Part shown: positions 54,169-64,000 of the stretch, one piece after another | Numbering within the stretch: position 1 is the stretch's first letter | How the letters are laid out: each line of letters starts with the position of its first letter | Origin: Methylobacillus gramineus | GTDB taxonomy: Bacteria; Pseudomonadota; Gammaproteobacteria; Burkholderiales; Methylophilaceae | Direction of reading: 5' to 3' | Length of the DNA stretch: 64,000 bases | Assembly: GCF_020532675.1 (NCBI RefSeq) | Contig: NZ_JAJAVE010000001.1 | Coordinates: 372,001 to 436,000, forward strand | The notes under the pieces: model-generated | The model's input: the letters and a program-made list of their open reading frames with translations, nothing else | What the model was told of the DNA's origin: nothing | Database searches by the model: none | Made by a program: the position numbers and the translations under genes

Positions 54169-55065
54169 TTACAGTGGATCCTTCACTGCCTCAATAGCCG
54201 CGCTTTCAGGTTTATGCCAGAACACCAGCATGCCACTGGCACAGATAATCGCGATGCCGATCAGTCCGTAAATATCTGGCACGTGGCCAAATGCCAGGTA
54301 GCCGATCAGTCCTGCAAATATCAACTGACCATAGGTAAATGGCGCCAGAGTTGATGGGTTGGTATGGCGGTATGCTTCTGTCATCAGCAGGTGGCTGGCT
54401 AAGGCTGAAATGCCTAATCCCAATAATAATAGCGCATGGTAGGCGTTAGGTGTCTGCCAGAAGAAGGGGGCGATACAGCCGAGCATTGCGCTGCCAATGA
54501 GGCCGCTGATGAGGTTGGTGGTGGCAGAGCTATCGGTGGCGTTGAGCTTGCGCGTGATTAATTGATACAGGCTAAAGGTGCATGCTGCCCCTATCGCCAA
54601 TATGCTGATGGGGGTGAAAAGCGCTCCACCTGGTCTCAATATCACCAGCACGCCGATAAACCCCAGCGAAACGGCAATCCATTGTAGTGGCGTGACACGT
54701 TCACCGAGCAATGGGCCTGAGAGCGCTGTCACAATCAGTGGGGTCAGGTAAATAATAGCTGTGCCTTCAGCCAGCGGGATATAGCGTAATGCTGAAATGA
54801 ACAGCATATTGGTGCCCACCATGCATAGCCCACGCATTAATTGCAGGCCCGGGCGCTGCGTCTTGAAGATGGATACGCCCTTGCGCGGCAAGAGCACTGC
54901 CAGCATGAGGCTGCTATGGATCACATAGCGTACCCAGATCACCATCACCACAGCATAAAATCCAACCAGGTATTTGGAAAGTGCGTCACTGCCTGCAAAC
55001 AGGAAAATGGCGCCACACATGCAGAGTATGCCCTGAAGTAGTTGCGCTTTGGAATGCGGGTTCAT
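54169..55065 (-). CDS. EamA/DMT-superfamily transporter
   Basis: 298 residues with ten transmembrane helices in two EamA repeats (1-145 and 150-290). The first contains ALRYIPLAEGTAIIYLTPLI and LGERVTPLQWIAVSLGFIGV; the second contains AYRHTNPSTLAPFTYGQLIF and IIGYLAFGHVP-like LIGYLAFGHVPDIYGLIGIA. It is an inner-membrane drug/metabolite exporter or uptake carrier. Members move amino acids, nucleotides, SAM or other small molecules, and the substrate cannot be told. It is divergent from the Hsp70-like gene, 190 bases apart. Confidence 0.9.
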   Translation of the reverse strand: MNPHSKAQLLQGILCMCGAIFLFAGSDALSKYLVGFYAVVMVIWVRYVIHSSLMLAVLLPRKGVSIFKTQRPGLQLMRGLCMVGTNMLFISALRYIPLAEGTAIIYLTPLIVTALSGPLLGERVTPLQWIAVSLGFIGVLVILRPGGALFTPISILAIGAACTFSLYQLITRKLNATDSSATTNLISGLIGSAMLGCIAPFFWQTPNAYHALLLLGLGISALASHLLMTEAYRHTNPSTLAPFTYGQLIFAGLIGYLAFGHVPDIYGLIGIAIICASGMLVFWHKPESAAIEAVKDPL

Positions 55066-55255
55066 GTATAAAGATGGGGCAGGATTAATACGGATGCTGA
55101 AGGTTAAGTGGGGTGAATGATGTCGCTAAAACCGAGTATTGAGTGTAGCACGCCCATGATGATGCTTAGTGCGGAATCTCAAGTCTGTTGCACCTAGGCG
55201 TATAATACTGCGCTTTGAATTAAAGCCTGGGTCAGGCAGTCATGGGTTGTGAATA

Positions 55256-56515
55256 ATGCATTGTGGCATCGATTACGGTACGTCTAATTCTTCCATTGGT
55301 ATTATCAGGGGTGGTCAAGTGGTGCAGGCCATTCTTGAGGGGAGCAGTCATTATCTGCCTTCAGCGATTTACCGTGCGATTCCCGAACATGAGTTGCAGG
55401 AAGACTATGAATCACTGACCATTCGTCAGCAGTTGGGCAATGCCCAGGGGCTGTTGTATGGAACCGAGGCGATAGATGCTTATATCCGTAATCCTGGGGA
55501 TGGACTATTCATGAAGTCGCCCAAGGTATTTCTCGGCAGTGACCTGAATAAGGATCAACTGGATTTTTTCCAGATCATTATTGCCAAGATGATGACGCAT
55601 ATCCTGGAGCAGGGGCGTGCTTATTATCAGGAAGAGATCAGGCAGGCAGTGATAGGCCGGCCTATCCGTTATCATGGGATTCATGGCGAGAAGGGCGATC
55701 GTCAGGCATTAGGCATCATGGAACAGGCTGCGGGGCAGGCTGGACTGGATGACATCATATTTATGTATGAGCCACTGGCCGCGGCGCTGGATTATGAGCA
55801 GACCCTGGATGCGGATGAGGTGTTGCTGGTGGTCGATGTGGGTGGAGGGACGACGGATTGCTCCGTGGTTAAGGTGGGGCCTTCATTCAATATGAAGAAA
55901 AACCGCGATGACGATTTGCTGGCGTATACCGGCAACCGGATTGGGGGGGTGGATCTTGATATCAATCTTGGCTGGCACAGCATCATGCCCTGGTTTGGCA
56001 AAGATACGGATGAGCTGCACAACAAAGCCTATGATGCGATCTCCGTCAATAGCATTCCCAGCCAGCAGGCGTTTTATTCACGCTTTGAGATGCCAGTGCA
56101 CGGCAAGGCAGATGCAGCCCGTCAGCGTTTGCATCAGGTCTGGCTACACAAGCTGAGCAATCACCTGGTGAGAAGTGCAGAAATGGCCAAGATTGCATTA
56201 TCCGATACCGTAAGTCATGATTTTAGTCTGGACTATATCGAAGACGACCTGACCATCAGTGTGTCACGTGAGGATTTTCGCCAGGCGATAGATCGATCTA
56301 CCGAGAAAATCCGCAAAGTGATTGAGGATGCATGTCAGGCCAGTGACACTGTCATCGACAAAATTTATCTGACCGGTGGATCTGCTGTGTCACCGGTGAT
56401 TCAGCAAGTCATACGCAACGTCATGGGCGATGCCATTCCGTTTGTTTCCGGCAATATGCATGGGAGTGTGGCATGTGGTTTGGCAACTTTTGCCGAGCGG
56501 CATTTTGCCCGGTGA
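55256..56515 (+). CDS. yegD: YegD-type Hsp70-like ATPase
   Basis: 419 residues, only the actin-like nucleotide-binding part of Hsp70. Phosphate 1 is GIDYGTSNSSIGI at the N-terminus, phosphate 2 VVDVGGGTTDCSVV, and the adenosine motif LTGGSAVSPVIQQV. As in E. coli YegD, the substrate-binding domain of DnaK is absent, so it is complete for its family and not truncated. Its role is undefined; it may be a chaperone-like ATPase. It is divergent from the EamA gene. No DnaJ or GrpE partner lies nearby. Confidence 0.88.
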   Translation: MHCGIDYGTSNSSIGIIRGGQVVQAILEGSSHYLPSAIYRAIPEHELQEDYESLTIRQQLGNAQGLLYGTEAIDAYIRNPGDGLFMKSPKVFLGSDLNKDQLDFFQIIIAKMMTHILEQGRAYYQEEIRQAVIGRPIRYHGIHGEKGDRQALGIMEQAAGQAGLDDIIFMYEPLAAALDYEQTLDADEVLLVVDVGGGTTDCSVVKVGPSFNMKKNRDDDLLAYTGNRIGGVDLDINLGWHSIMPWFGKDTDELHNKAYDAISVNSIPSQQAFYSRFEMPVHGKADAARQRLHQVWLHKLSNHLVRSAEMAKIALSDTVSHDFSLDYIEDDLTISVSREDFRQAIDRSTEKIRKVIEDACQASDTVIDKIYLTGGSAVSPVIQQVIRNVMGDAIPFVSGNMHGSVACGLATFAERHFAR

Positions 56516-56758
56516 TCGCGCTGGATGGTAATAAAATTAAAGTTCTGGCAGGTTTTGCCGGTAATAATAAACTGGTAGTCTGCTTTTCTGCATGAGGAAT
56601 GGCTGCCTGGCTCTAAAGGTCATCAAATAATAAACAGTACTCGTCAGTCAGCCATGCGCCTTGGCATGGATGGATTGTAAATACCAGTAACAAGCATAGT
56701 CGACAAAATGGTGGCTTAAGCCGCTGAATAATAAGAGACGGAATCTACGAAAGTGCTT

Positions 56759-59700
56759 ATGGTTAAGATACAGCATGACCGGATATTGGCATTCAGCGTG
56801 TTTATCTTTGGCGTGGTCATTACTGCGCTTCTCGCGCGCGCCCAGTATTACAACTCTGCCTTGCATTCACGCCAGCTTGAGTTGGTGCAAACCGCCGGGC
56901 AAGAGCTTCATCACACCATACATTCCGAATTACAGCATGCTGTTGATTTCGTACAGACGACGGCCTGGCTGTTCAATGCGAGTCAATCGGTCAGTCGTCG
57001 TGAGTTCCGCGAATTTTCTCTTCGTGCCATTGCCAATAGTCCCTTGCTTGATGAACTGCAATGGCGACCCAGGGTGACGGCTGCGCAGCGGCAACAATAT
57101 ATTGATGCCGCGCGCAAGGATGGCTTGACCGAATTTAATTTCCTGCAGCTGGATCCAGCGAGTGGCCGCTATGTGCCAGCCACTACACGCTCTGAATATT
57201 TCCCGATTTTTTACACTGAAATGATAGGCCTGAAAGCCGCTGCCCCATCACTAGTGGGGATAGATACGGCAGTATCCACTACCGATCTGGATGCCGTCAG
57301 GAGTGCGATTGATGATGGGGTTGAGGTGACGGCTTCTGTGATAGAGGCAAGTGCTGGCAATCAGCATGCTTCGGTTTTGTTGGTGCATGTGCCCGTGTTT
57401 GACAATGAGTCCATCTTAACCAAAACCAACCAGAATCTTAAAGGCTATGTGTTAGGTCGCTTATCGCTGGATAAGCTGTTCCAGGAGGTGGAACAAAAAG
57501 CGGAATTGCTTGGTGTGGATGTTTTCCTGCTGGATAGTAATAACTTTCAGCAGCCCATATTCCATGTGATCGGGCGGGACAGTGATCTGAAGTCATTCGA
57601 TTTTAGCCGTCCTTATCAACATGATAATTTCGATATTGCCCTGCCTTTTAAACTGGCCGGGTTTGATTGGCAATTGATTGTGCATCCACGGCCTGCGTTA
57701 TTGCTTAATCATGCCGGGCTGGTGCTGTTCATCATGGCGGTAGGTTTTGCCATATCCTTGTTATTGGGATTGTTGGTGTATCGCATGCTGCGTGAGCAGC
57801 GGGCGGTGAAAGCGTCCCAGGAGCTGTTGGAAAACCTGACGGGTAGCCTCCCTATCGGGGTATTCCAGACATTTTCCACGCATGGACGTACTTTGCGTTT
57901 CAGCTTTGTGAATCGAAGCGCCAGCCAGATGTTGGGTGTCTCAGCCGACAGCATGACGGAGAAGTGGGAAAACGCATTTATCCATGTGATACATGAAGAT
58001 AAGCCCAAGCTGGTGGAAGAGTTGCGCCAGGCGAAGCGCAGGCAGCGACTGTGGGAAGGCGAGTTTCGTGTTCATCTGGATGATGGAATTCATTGGCTGC
58101 ATGTACGAGCAATCCCCAAGCGTGGCTTGGGTGGGGTGCTTTTTTACAGTGGGTATGTTGAGGATATTACCGAGCGTAAGCGTACTGATCTTGAAACCAA
58201 ATCCCAAAGTATGTTCCTGCAACAACTGATTGATAACATTCCCAGTCCTTTATTCTTCAAGGGTACAGACAGTCGTTTCCTTGGCTGTAATCGTGCTTAT
58301 GAGCATGAGTTTGGTGTCACCCGTGATTACATGGTAGGTAAAACCGTACTGGAGCTGGAGTTCCTGCCTTACGAGGATAGAGTGGCTTATCAGAAGGAAG
58401 ATGAGCATGTAATCAAGACGGGGGCCACCATTCACAAAGCGCTTTCCCTGGAACTGGCCGATGGCCAGATACATCAAGTCCTGTATTGGGTGAGTGGCTT
58501 TCATTTGCCAGACGGATCGCCGGGGGGCATGGTAGGCTCAATTGTGGATATTACCGCACAGCGTGAGGCGCAAAATGCCCTGAGTGTGGCGATTGATCAA
58601 CAGAAGGCGATTCTGGACTCCGCTCCACTTGGCATTATTGAGCTGAAAAACCGTAAGGTTATCCAGTGCAACCGCAATTTTGAACGCATGCTGGGGTATG
58701 CGAAAGGCGAGTTGATGGGTCGCTCTACCCGGGATTGGTTTTCCACTGACCAGGGATACCAGCAAGTGGGTGCGCTAGGCTATGAGGTGTTGCGTCGGGG
58801 AGAAACCTATACCGATGAGCATCAGTTCATACGCAAGGATGGTAGCCAATTCTGGTGCCGTATATTCGGGCATGCGGTCGATGCGAATGATCCAGAACAT
58901 CATAGTGTCTGGCAGTTCGAGGACATTACAGAAAAGCGCAAGGTTGAGGAGCAACTGAGGCAGGCTCGAGATGCTGCAGAGGAGGCTACCCTGGCGAAGT
59001 CCATGTTCCTTGCCAATATGAGCCATGAAATCCGTACCCCAATGAATGCTGTCATTGGCCTGGCGCATCTCGCCTTAAAAACAGAGCTGACGCCCAAGCA
59101 GCGTGATTATCTCGGCAAGATCCATAGTGCCGGGATGTCATTACTCTCAGTGATCAACGATATTCTGGATTTCAGCAAGATTGAGTCCGGGCGTATGGAT
59201 CTTGAGCAGATCGAGTTTTCGCTTGATCAGGTGCTCAACAGTGTGACCAATACTCTGGCTCATGCCGCGAGTGATGGCGGGCTGGAGCTACTTTTCGATG
59301 TGGCTGACGATGTGCCGCGCAACCTGATAGGCGATCCCTTGCGCCTGGGGCAGATATTGCTGAACCTGGTCAGCAATGCGATCAAGTTTACGCACGAAGG
59401 GGAAGTCATCATTCGATGTCAGTTGCTGGACTCCAATGATCAGCAAATCAAGCTGCAGTTTTTTGTGATTGATTCTGGTATCGGCATGGATAACGATGCC
59501 TGCAATCGTTTATTCCAGCCTTTCACTCAAGCTGATGGATCGACCACGCGTAAATATGGTGGCACCGGACTGGGTCTAACCATATGTAAACGTCTGGTTG
59601 GCATGATGGGCGGCGATATCTGGGTGACTAGCGTTCCAGGGCAGGGTTCTACCTTTACCTTCACCTCCTGGTTTGGCAATGGTGCTCCAGCGAAGCCTTA

Positions 59701-61156
59701 TATCCTCATTAATGAGCTGAATGACCTGCATGTCTTGATTGTGGATGACAACTCGGTGGCACGCGGCATATTGGCGGGACAGCTGAGTTTTCTGCCGTTT
59801 AGACTGAGTTATGCCAGCTCCGGTAGTGAAGCGGTGGCGCTGGTCAGGGAGTTGCAGCATCAGCAGCCGATAGACTTGGTATTGATGGACTGGAAAATGC
59901 CCGGCTTATCCGGCATGGAAGCTGCGCGGCTGATCAAGCACGATAATAGCCTGTCCAAAATACCGGCCATCATCATGGTCACGGCCTATGGGCGTGAAGA
60001 GATCAGGCGTGAATCTGAAGATTTGAATCTGGATGCTTTCCTGGTCAAACCGGTAAGCCAGTCTTCCCTGATTGATACGCTAGTGGGCTTATACAGCTCG
60101 GTGGTGTCTGAGCAGTCATATGCCTTGCCTAATTCAATCTATGATCTGAGCGGCATGCGTTTGTTGGTGGTCGAGGATAACGACATTAACCAGCAGATTG
60201 CCAGTGAGCTCTTACAGTCGGTAGGGGCGGTGGTTGATATTGCTGACAATGGTCAGGTGGCACTGGATAAGCTGATCGCAACACCCGCTGGCTATGATGT
60301 GGTGCTGATGGATCTGCAAATGCCAGTGATGGATGGCTATGCGGCCACTACGGCGATTCGTTCGGATGCGCGGTTTGATCATCTGCCGGTGATTGCCATG
60401 ACGGCTCACGCCACACTTGAAGAACGTCAGCGTTGCATTGATCTTGGCATGGCAGGGCATATCACCAAGCCGATAGACCCCGATTTACTCTATCAGACCT
60501 TGTCTTACCTGCATCCCCACAAGCAGGGAGATACATCATTGATGGTTTCAGAAACAGGAGGATATTCTTTGCTTGAAATTCAAGGATTTAATGTGTCCGA
60601 TGCCCTGCGCCGAGTCGCAGGCAACCAGGAGTTGTATATCCGGCTATTGAAGCAGTTTGCCGCTACCCAGGCGAATGTAGCCGTTGAAATACGCCAGGCA
60701 CTGGAGGAGGGCAGAACGGAAGATGGCGTACGCTTAGCCCACAATTTAAAAGGCGTTGCCAGTAATCTGGGGGCCATGGCATTAGCCGAGGCCGCTGCAG
60801 AATTGGAGCGTTCATTAAGAGAAACAGTGGGAGTTGAGCTGGCAGTGGATTTGCTTGAATCAACCCTGGCAGATGCCATTGAGGCCTTGGCACCGGTATT
60901 GGGGCAACATCAGCAACATGTAATACCGCTACAAACAGTCAGTAAGCAGCATGGGAATGCAGTCTTGCAGCAGATCAACCAATACCTGGAAGCACGGGAT
61001 GCCTCTGTGCAGGATTATATTGAGGCAGAGCGTGCAACCTTGAAAGCGATTCTGCCGCATCAACAACACCAGAAATTAACTGAACTTATCAGTTTTTATG
61101 ACTTTGATGCTGCTCTGTTATTATTAAAACCTCTATTGGCGACAACTCCTCATTAG
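56759..61156 (+). CDS. Membrane hybrid histidine kinase: CHASE, PAS repeats, HisKA-HATPase, two REC, Hpt
   Basis: About 1465 residues. TM1 (about 8-27), a periplasmic CHASE domain, TM2 (about 320-345), three PAS domains (about 365-480, 490-605, 615-735; one with a PAC end QFEDITEKRKVEEQL), then HisKA with the phosphorylated His in NMSHEIRTPMNAVIG (about 756) and HATPase (N box NLVSNAIKFTHEG, G boxes GIGMD and GGTGLGL). REC1 has its Asp near 1043 (LMDWKMP), REC2 near 1184 (LMDLQMP), and Hpt His near 1327 (AHNLKGVASNLG). It is a full phosphorelay in one protein. The ATG at 56759 is used; a GTG two codons earlier is possible. The gene after it is its probable output. Confidence 0.93.
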   Translation: MVKIQHDRILAFSVFIFGVVITALLARAQYYNSALHSRQLELVQTAGQELHHTIHSELQHAVDFVQTTAWLFNASQSVSRREFREFSLRAIANSPLLDELQWRPRVTAAQRQQYIDAARKDGLTEFNFLQLDPASGRYVPATTRSEYFPIFYTEMIGLKAAAPSLVGIDTAVSTTDLDAVRSAIDDGVEVTASVIEASAGNQHASVLLVHVPVFDNESILTKTNQNLKGYVLGRLSLDKLFQEVEQKAELLGVDVFLLDSNNFQQPIFHVIGRDSDLKSFDFSRPYQHDNFDIALPFKLAGFDWQLIVHPRPALLLNHAGLVLFIMAVGFAISLLLGLLVYRMLREQRAVKASQELLENLTGSLPIGVFQTFSTHGRTLRFSFVNRSASQMLGVSADSMTEKWENAFIHVIHEDKPKLVEELRQAKRRQRLWEGEFRVHLDDGIHWLHVRAIPKRGLGGVLFYSGYVEDITERKRTDLETKSQSMFLQQLIDNIPSPLFFKGTDSRFLGCNRAYEHEFGVTRDYMVGKTVLELEFLPYEDRVAYQKEDEHVIKTGATIHKALSLELADGQIHQVLYWVSGFHLPDGSPGGMVGSIVDITAQREAQNALSVAIDQQKAILDSAPLGIIELKNRKVIQCNRNFERMLGYAKGELMGRSTRDWFSTDQGYQQVGALGYEVLRRGETYTDEHQFIRKDGSQFWCRIFGHAVDANDPEHHSVWQFEDITEKRKVEEQLRQARDAAEEATLAKSMFLANMSHEIRTPMNAVIGLAHLALKTELTPKQRDYLGKIHSAGMSLLSVINDILDFSKIESGRMDLEQIEFSLDQVLNSVTNTLAHAASDGGLELLFDVADDVPRNLIGDPLRLGQILLNLVSNAIKFTHEGEVIIRCQLLDSNDQQIKLQFFVIDSGIGMDNDACNRLFQPFTQADGSTTRKYGGTGLGLTICKRLVGMMGGDIWVTSVPGQGSTFTFTSWFGNGAPAKPYILINELNDLHVLIVDDNSVARGILAGQLSFLPFRLSYASSGSEAVALVRELQHQQPIDLVLMDWKMPGLSGMEAARLIKHDNSLSKIPAIIMVTAYGREEIRRESEDLNLDAFLVKPVSQSSLIDTLVGLYSSVVSEQSYALPNSIYDLSGMRLLVVEDNDINQQIASELLQSVGAVVDIADNGQVALDKLIATPAGYDVVLMDLQMPVMDGYAATTAIRSDARFDHLPVIAMTAHATLEERQRCIDLGMAGHITKPIDPDLLYQTLSYLHPHKQGDTSLMVSETGGYSLLEIQGFNVSDALRRVAGNQELYIRLLKQFAATQANVAVEIRQALEEGRTEDGVRLAHNLKGVASNLGAMALAEAAAELERSLRETVGVELAVDLLESTLADAIEALAPVLGQHQQHVIPLQTVSKQHGNAVLQQINQYLEARDASVQDYIEAERATLKAILPHQQHQKLTELISFYDFDAALLLLKPLLATTPH

Positions 61157-61174
61157 ACGATCAGGATAAACGCA

Positions 61175-62266
61175 ATGAATGAAATTCCGGATAACATCAA
61201 CAAACAAACAATTCTGGTCATTGATGATGCGCCTGAGAATCTTTCTGTTATCAATGCCTTACTGAGGGAGTTTTATTATGTCAAGGTCACGACAAAAGGG
61301 GCTGACGGCCTGAGGGTAGCTCAGTCACAGCCGCAGCCATCATTGATATTGCTGGATATCATGATGCCTGATGTGGATGGTTATGAAGTCTGTCGTCAGC
61401 TCAAGGCCAATCCCCTGACAGAACATATCCCGGTTATTTTCCTCACAGCCAAAATTCACATGGAAGATGAGCAGCGCGGATTTGACGTAGGCGCTGTCGA
61501 TTATATTGTGAAGCCGATCAGCCCCCCCATTGTGCTGGCACGGATACAAACGCATTTGTTCCTCAATGATCAGCGGCGTTTTCTGGAGTATCAAGTAGAA
61601 CAACGTACCCGCGAGATTGCCTTGACTCAGGATGTCACCATCTTTGCTTTGGCTTCTCTGGCAGAAACCCGGGATAACGAAACAGGTAATCACATACGCC
61701 GGACCCAGACCTACGTGAAGTTGATTGCTGAAAAGCTATGTGAGCAACCTAAATATGCCGCCATGCTGACACCAGCGGTGATTGATATGTACTATAAGTC
61801 CGCTCCCTTGCACGATATTGGCAAGGTCGGTATTCCTGATCGAATTCTGCTCAAGCCTGGCCCATTAAGCGAGGAAGAGTATGAGGTCATGAAAACGCAT
61901 TCCAAGTTGGGCGCAAATGCCTTGATTGATGCAGAGAAACTGATAGGGCGTAAAAACAACTTTCTGCAATGTGCGCGTGAAATTGCCATGTGGCATCATG
62001 AGCACTGGGATGGTTCCGGGTATCCAGATGGCTTGAGTGGTGAGAATATTCCCCTGTCCGCACGCTTGATGGCGATTGCGGATGTCTATGATGCCTTGAT
62101 CAGCGAACGTGTGTACAAGGGGCCTATCCCCCATGAGGTTGCCATCCAGATGATGGTGGAAGAGCGCGGAACCCATTTCGATCCTGAAATGATTGATGCT
62201 TTGGTGGCGATTCAGGATCAGCTCAGACAGGTGGCAGAAGAGTTTGCAGATAGGATTACTGGATGA
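61175..62266 (+). CDS. Response regulator with HD-GYP c-di-GMP phosphodiesterase
   Basis: 363 residues of the RpfG type. The N-terminal REC domain has an acidic pair (LVIDDAPEN), the phosphorylated Asp near 60 (LLDIMMPDVDG) and Lys in VKPISPP. After a helical linker (about 130-165) comes HD-GYP: HD at about 212 (LHDIGKVGIPDRILLKPGPL) and HHEHWDGSGYPDGLSG near 275-290, all metal and GYP residues present. It should hydrolyse c-di-GMP when phosphorylated. It starts 18 bases after the hybrid kinase, so the kinase Hpt is its likely phosphodonor. A terminator follows. Confidence 0.95.
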   Translation: MNEIPDNINKQTILVIDDAPENLSVINALLREFYYVKVTTKGADGLRVAQSQPQPSLILLDIMMPDVDGYEVCRQLKANPLTEHIPVIFLTAKIHMEDEQRGFDVGAVDYIVKPISPPIVLARIQTHLFLNDQRRFLEYQVEQRTREIALTQDVTIFALASLAETRDNETGNHIRRTQTYVKLIAEKLCEQPKYAAMLTPAVIDMYYKSAPLHDIGKVGIPDRILLKPGPLSEEEYEVMKTHSKLGANALIDAEKLIGRKNNFLQCAREIAMWHHEHWDGSGYPDGLSGENIPLSARLMAIADVYDALISERVYKGPIPHEVAIQMMVEERGTHFDPEMIDALVAIQDQLRQVAEEFADRITG

Positions 62267-62280
62267 GAAGGGGTAGACAT

Positions 62281-62311
62281 AAAAAAAGGATTGCGTAGCA
62301 ATCCTTTTTTT
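62281..62311. terminator. Bidirectional terminator between HD-GYP gene and ybiT
   Basis: AAAAAAAGGATTGC and its complement GCAATCCTTTTTTT (with a GTA loop) form a hairpin flanked by A- and T-runs. It serves the HD-GYP gene on the plus strand and the converging ybiT on the minus strand. Confidence 0.92.
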
Positions 62312-62334
62312 ATCATGCGCGTACTACATCTTCA

Positions 62335-63930
62335 TTACTCAACACCCTGACTTGCAAGATAGTCTTCATAATTTCCACTGAAGTCTGTAATGCCATCGGC
62401 CTTGATTTCAATAATGCGCGTGGCTAGTGAGCTGACGAATTCACGGTCATGACTGACAAAGAATAGCGTGCCCTTGTACTTGTCCAATGCAGTATTGAGC
62501 GCCTCAATGGATTCCATGTCCATGTGGTTGGTGGGTTCATCCATCAGCAGCACATTGGTGCGTGCCAGCATCAACTGGCCATACAGCATGCGGCCTTTTT
62601 CACCACCGGACAGGACTTTGACAAACTTCTTGGTATCTTCACCGGAGAACAACAAACGCCCCAGCATGCTGCGCACTGACTGATCATCGTCGCCTTGCTG
62701 AGTAAATTGTGACATCCAGTCGAACAGATTGAGGTCTTCTTCAAATGCGTATTCGTGATCCTGTGCAAAATAGCCCAGCTTGGCTTTGTCAGTCCATTTG
62801 ATCTCACCATGCTGCGGTGTTAAATCCCCTGCCAGGCAACGCAGGAATGTGGTTTTACCAATACCGTTCTCACCAATAATGGCCACTTTTTCACCGGCTT
62901 CAAAGATGAGTTCCACATCGTTGAACAATGGGCGATCAAAGCCATGGCTGACTTTTTTCAGCTCCACGGCATTACGGTGCAGTTTTTCACGCTCATCATA
63001 TTCAAAGCGGATGAATGGATATTGACGGCTGGAAGGCTTGAATTCCTCAATCTTGATCTTGTCGATCTGCTTGGCACGGCTGGTGGCCTGCTTGGCTTTG
63101 GAGGCGTTGGCAGAGAAGCGGCGCACGAATTCTTGCAAGTCGGCAATCTGTTGCTTGGCCTTGGCATTGTCCTTGGCCTGTTGTGCACGTGCCTGGGTCG
63201 AGGCTTCCATGTAGTCATCATAGTTGCCTGGATAGACCGTCAGCTTGCTGTAGTCCATATCCGCGGTATGGGTACATACCTGGTTCAGGAAGTGACGATC
63301 ATGCGAGATGATGATCATGGTGCAATCACGGTTGTTCAGCACGTCTTCCAGCCAGCGTATCGTGTTGATGTCCAGGTTGTTTGTGGGCTCATCCAGCAGC
63401 AGGATGTCCGGGTTGGCAAACAGGGCCTGTACCAGCAATACGCGTAGTTTCCAGCCTGGAGCAACAGCGCTCATGGGGCCAGTATGCTGTTCAATGGGGA
63501 TGCCCACACCTAGCAGTAATTCCCCTGCGCGAGCTTCTGCGGTATAGCCGTCATATTCTGCATAAACGCCCTCCAGCTCGGCGGCACGCATATAGTCGTC
63601 TTCGGTGGCTTCCGGGTTCATGTAGATTTCGTTCTTTTCTACATTGGCTTTCCACATCTGCTCATGGCCCATCATCACCACGTCAATCACACGCTGATCT
63701 TCATAGGCAAACTGGTCCTGGCGCAAAAAGGCCATACGCTCATTGCTATCCAGCGCGATATTGCCCGATGTTGGCTCCAGCACACCGGCCAGAATTTTCA
63801 TATAGGTTGATTTACCACAGCCGTTGGCCCCAATCAGGCCGTAACGGTTGCCATCGCCGAACTTGACGGAGACGTTTTCGAATAATGGCTTCGCGCCAAA
63901 CTGCATGGTGATGTTATTACTGATTAACAC
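62335..63930 (-). CDS. ybiT: ABC-F family ATPase YbiT
   Basis: 531 residues, the YbiT length (530). Two ABC domains carry Walker [13 protein letters not shown] and [12 protein letters not shown], signatures [11 protein letters not shown] (degenerate, as in YbiT) and [13 protein letters not shown], Walker [13 protein letters not shown] and [12 protein letters not shown]. The helical linker between them (about 240-300, rich in [10 protein letters not shown]) is the P-site tRNA interaction motif. There are no membrane segments. ABC-F proteins bind the ribosomal E-site and relieve stalls. It ends 25 bases from the terminator. The ATG at 63930 begins the family N-terminus [12 protein letters not shown]. 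Confidence 0.95.
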   Translation of the reverse strand: MLISNNITMQFGAKPLFENVSVKFGDGNRYGLIGANGCGKSTYMKILAGVLEPTSGNIALDSNERMAFLRQDQFAYEDQRVIDVVMMGHEQMWKANVEKNEIYMNPEATEDDYMRAAELEGVYAEYDGYTAEARAGELLLGVGIPIEQHTGPMSAVAPGWKLRVLLVQALFANPDILLLDEPTNNLDINTIRWLEDVLNNRDCTMIIISHDRHFLNQVCTHTADMDYSKLTVYPGNYDDYMEASTQARAQQAKDNAKAKQQIADLQEFVRRFSANASKAKQATSRAKQIDKIKIEEFKPSSRQYPFIRFEYDEREKLHRNAVELKKVSHGFDRPLFNDVELIFEAGEKVAIIGENGIGKTTFLRCLAGDLTPQHGEIKWTDKAKLGYFAQDHEYAFEEDLNLFDWMSQFTQQGDDDQSVRSMLGRLLFSGEDTKKFVKVLSGGEKGRMLYGQLMLARTNVLLMDEPTNHMDMESIEALNTALDKYKGTLFFVSHDREFVSSLATRIIEIKADGITDFSGNYEDYLASQGVE

Positions 63931-64000
63931 GGTGTTTTCCTAAAAAGCCTAAAATGTTCTGGGTGTAATGATCTGTGTTTATTTGAATTTGTTGCGAATA

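Overview
The window is a stretch of bacterial chromosome, about half G+C. Its housekeeping set is gamma/beta-proteobacterial: pilU, gluQ, hslO, the ftsK-lolA-rarA-serS order, ispD-ispF, amtB with a sigma-54/NtrC promoter, an mltF-type lytic transglycosylase and ybiT. Protein character, together with a dihydroxyacetone kinase/ribose-5-phosphate isomerase operon, best suits a betaproteobacterium of the methylotrophic Methylophilaceae (Methylobacillus/Methylophilus type). That assignment is inference from gene content; there is no rRNA in the window.

Layout. 1-12949: core genes: a cut methyltransferase, PhnA, CsaA, a DUF2007-like protein, the rpiA-dhaL-dhaK operon, a SpoU methyltransferase, Hsp33, a diguanylate cyclase, GluQ, a small membrane protein with PilU, an unrecognised repeat protein and a polyphosphate:AMP phosphotransferase. 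13116-19060: an accessory, partly decayed zone. It holds a truncated TetR-type regulator, two HxlR regulators each divergent from oxidoreductase genes, a frameshifted left-handed beta-helix protein, remnants of a toxin-antitoxin-like locus, and a transposon-end-like miniature element whose left half recurs 2.1 kb away. 19115-20475: amtB with an NtrC site and a sigma-54 promoter. 20999-27885: a tripartite RND efflux operon of an unusual type followed by a small secreted protein. 28027-29645: DUF454, ispD and ispF. 29705-35244: a CzcCBA-type heavy-metal efflux operon on the minus strand. 35336-41058: Smr, TrxB, Dps, a small protein, FtsK and LolA.

41109-49226 is the most interesting part. A low-G+C defence island (type III restriction-modification mod and res, plus an SMC/PrrC-like ATPase) sits between rarA and serS. 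The 3' end of rarA has been replaced by an A+T-rich, island-associated version. The original rarA 3' end survives as a frameshifted fragment on the far side of the island, next to serS. The third gene has ABC-type ATPase motifs and, after them, an Arg-x3-Glu ... His arrangement like that of PrrC/RloC anticodon nucleases. It could therefore be a suicide guard coupled to a type III system.

49311-63930: serS, a Kef-type antiporter, an MltF-type lytic transglycosylase, tRNA-Ser(CGA), an EamA transporter, a YegD-type Hsp70, a large CHASE-PAS hybrid kinase followed by a REC-HD-GYP response regulator (a likely phosphorelay controlling c-di-GMP), and the ABC-F protein YbiT. No rRNA, CRISPR array, complete insertion sequence or prophage is visible.
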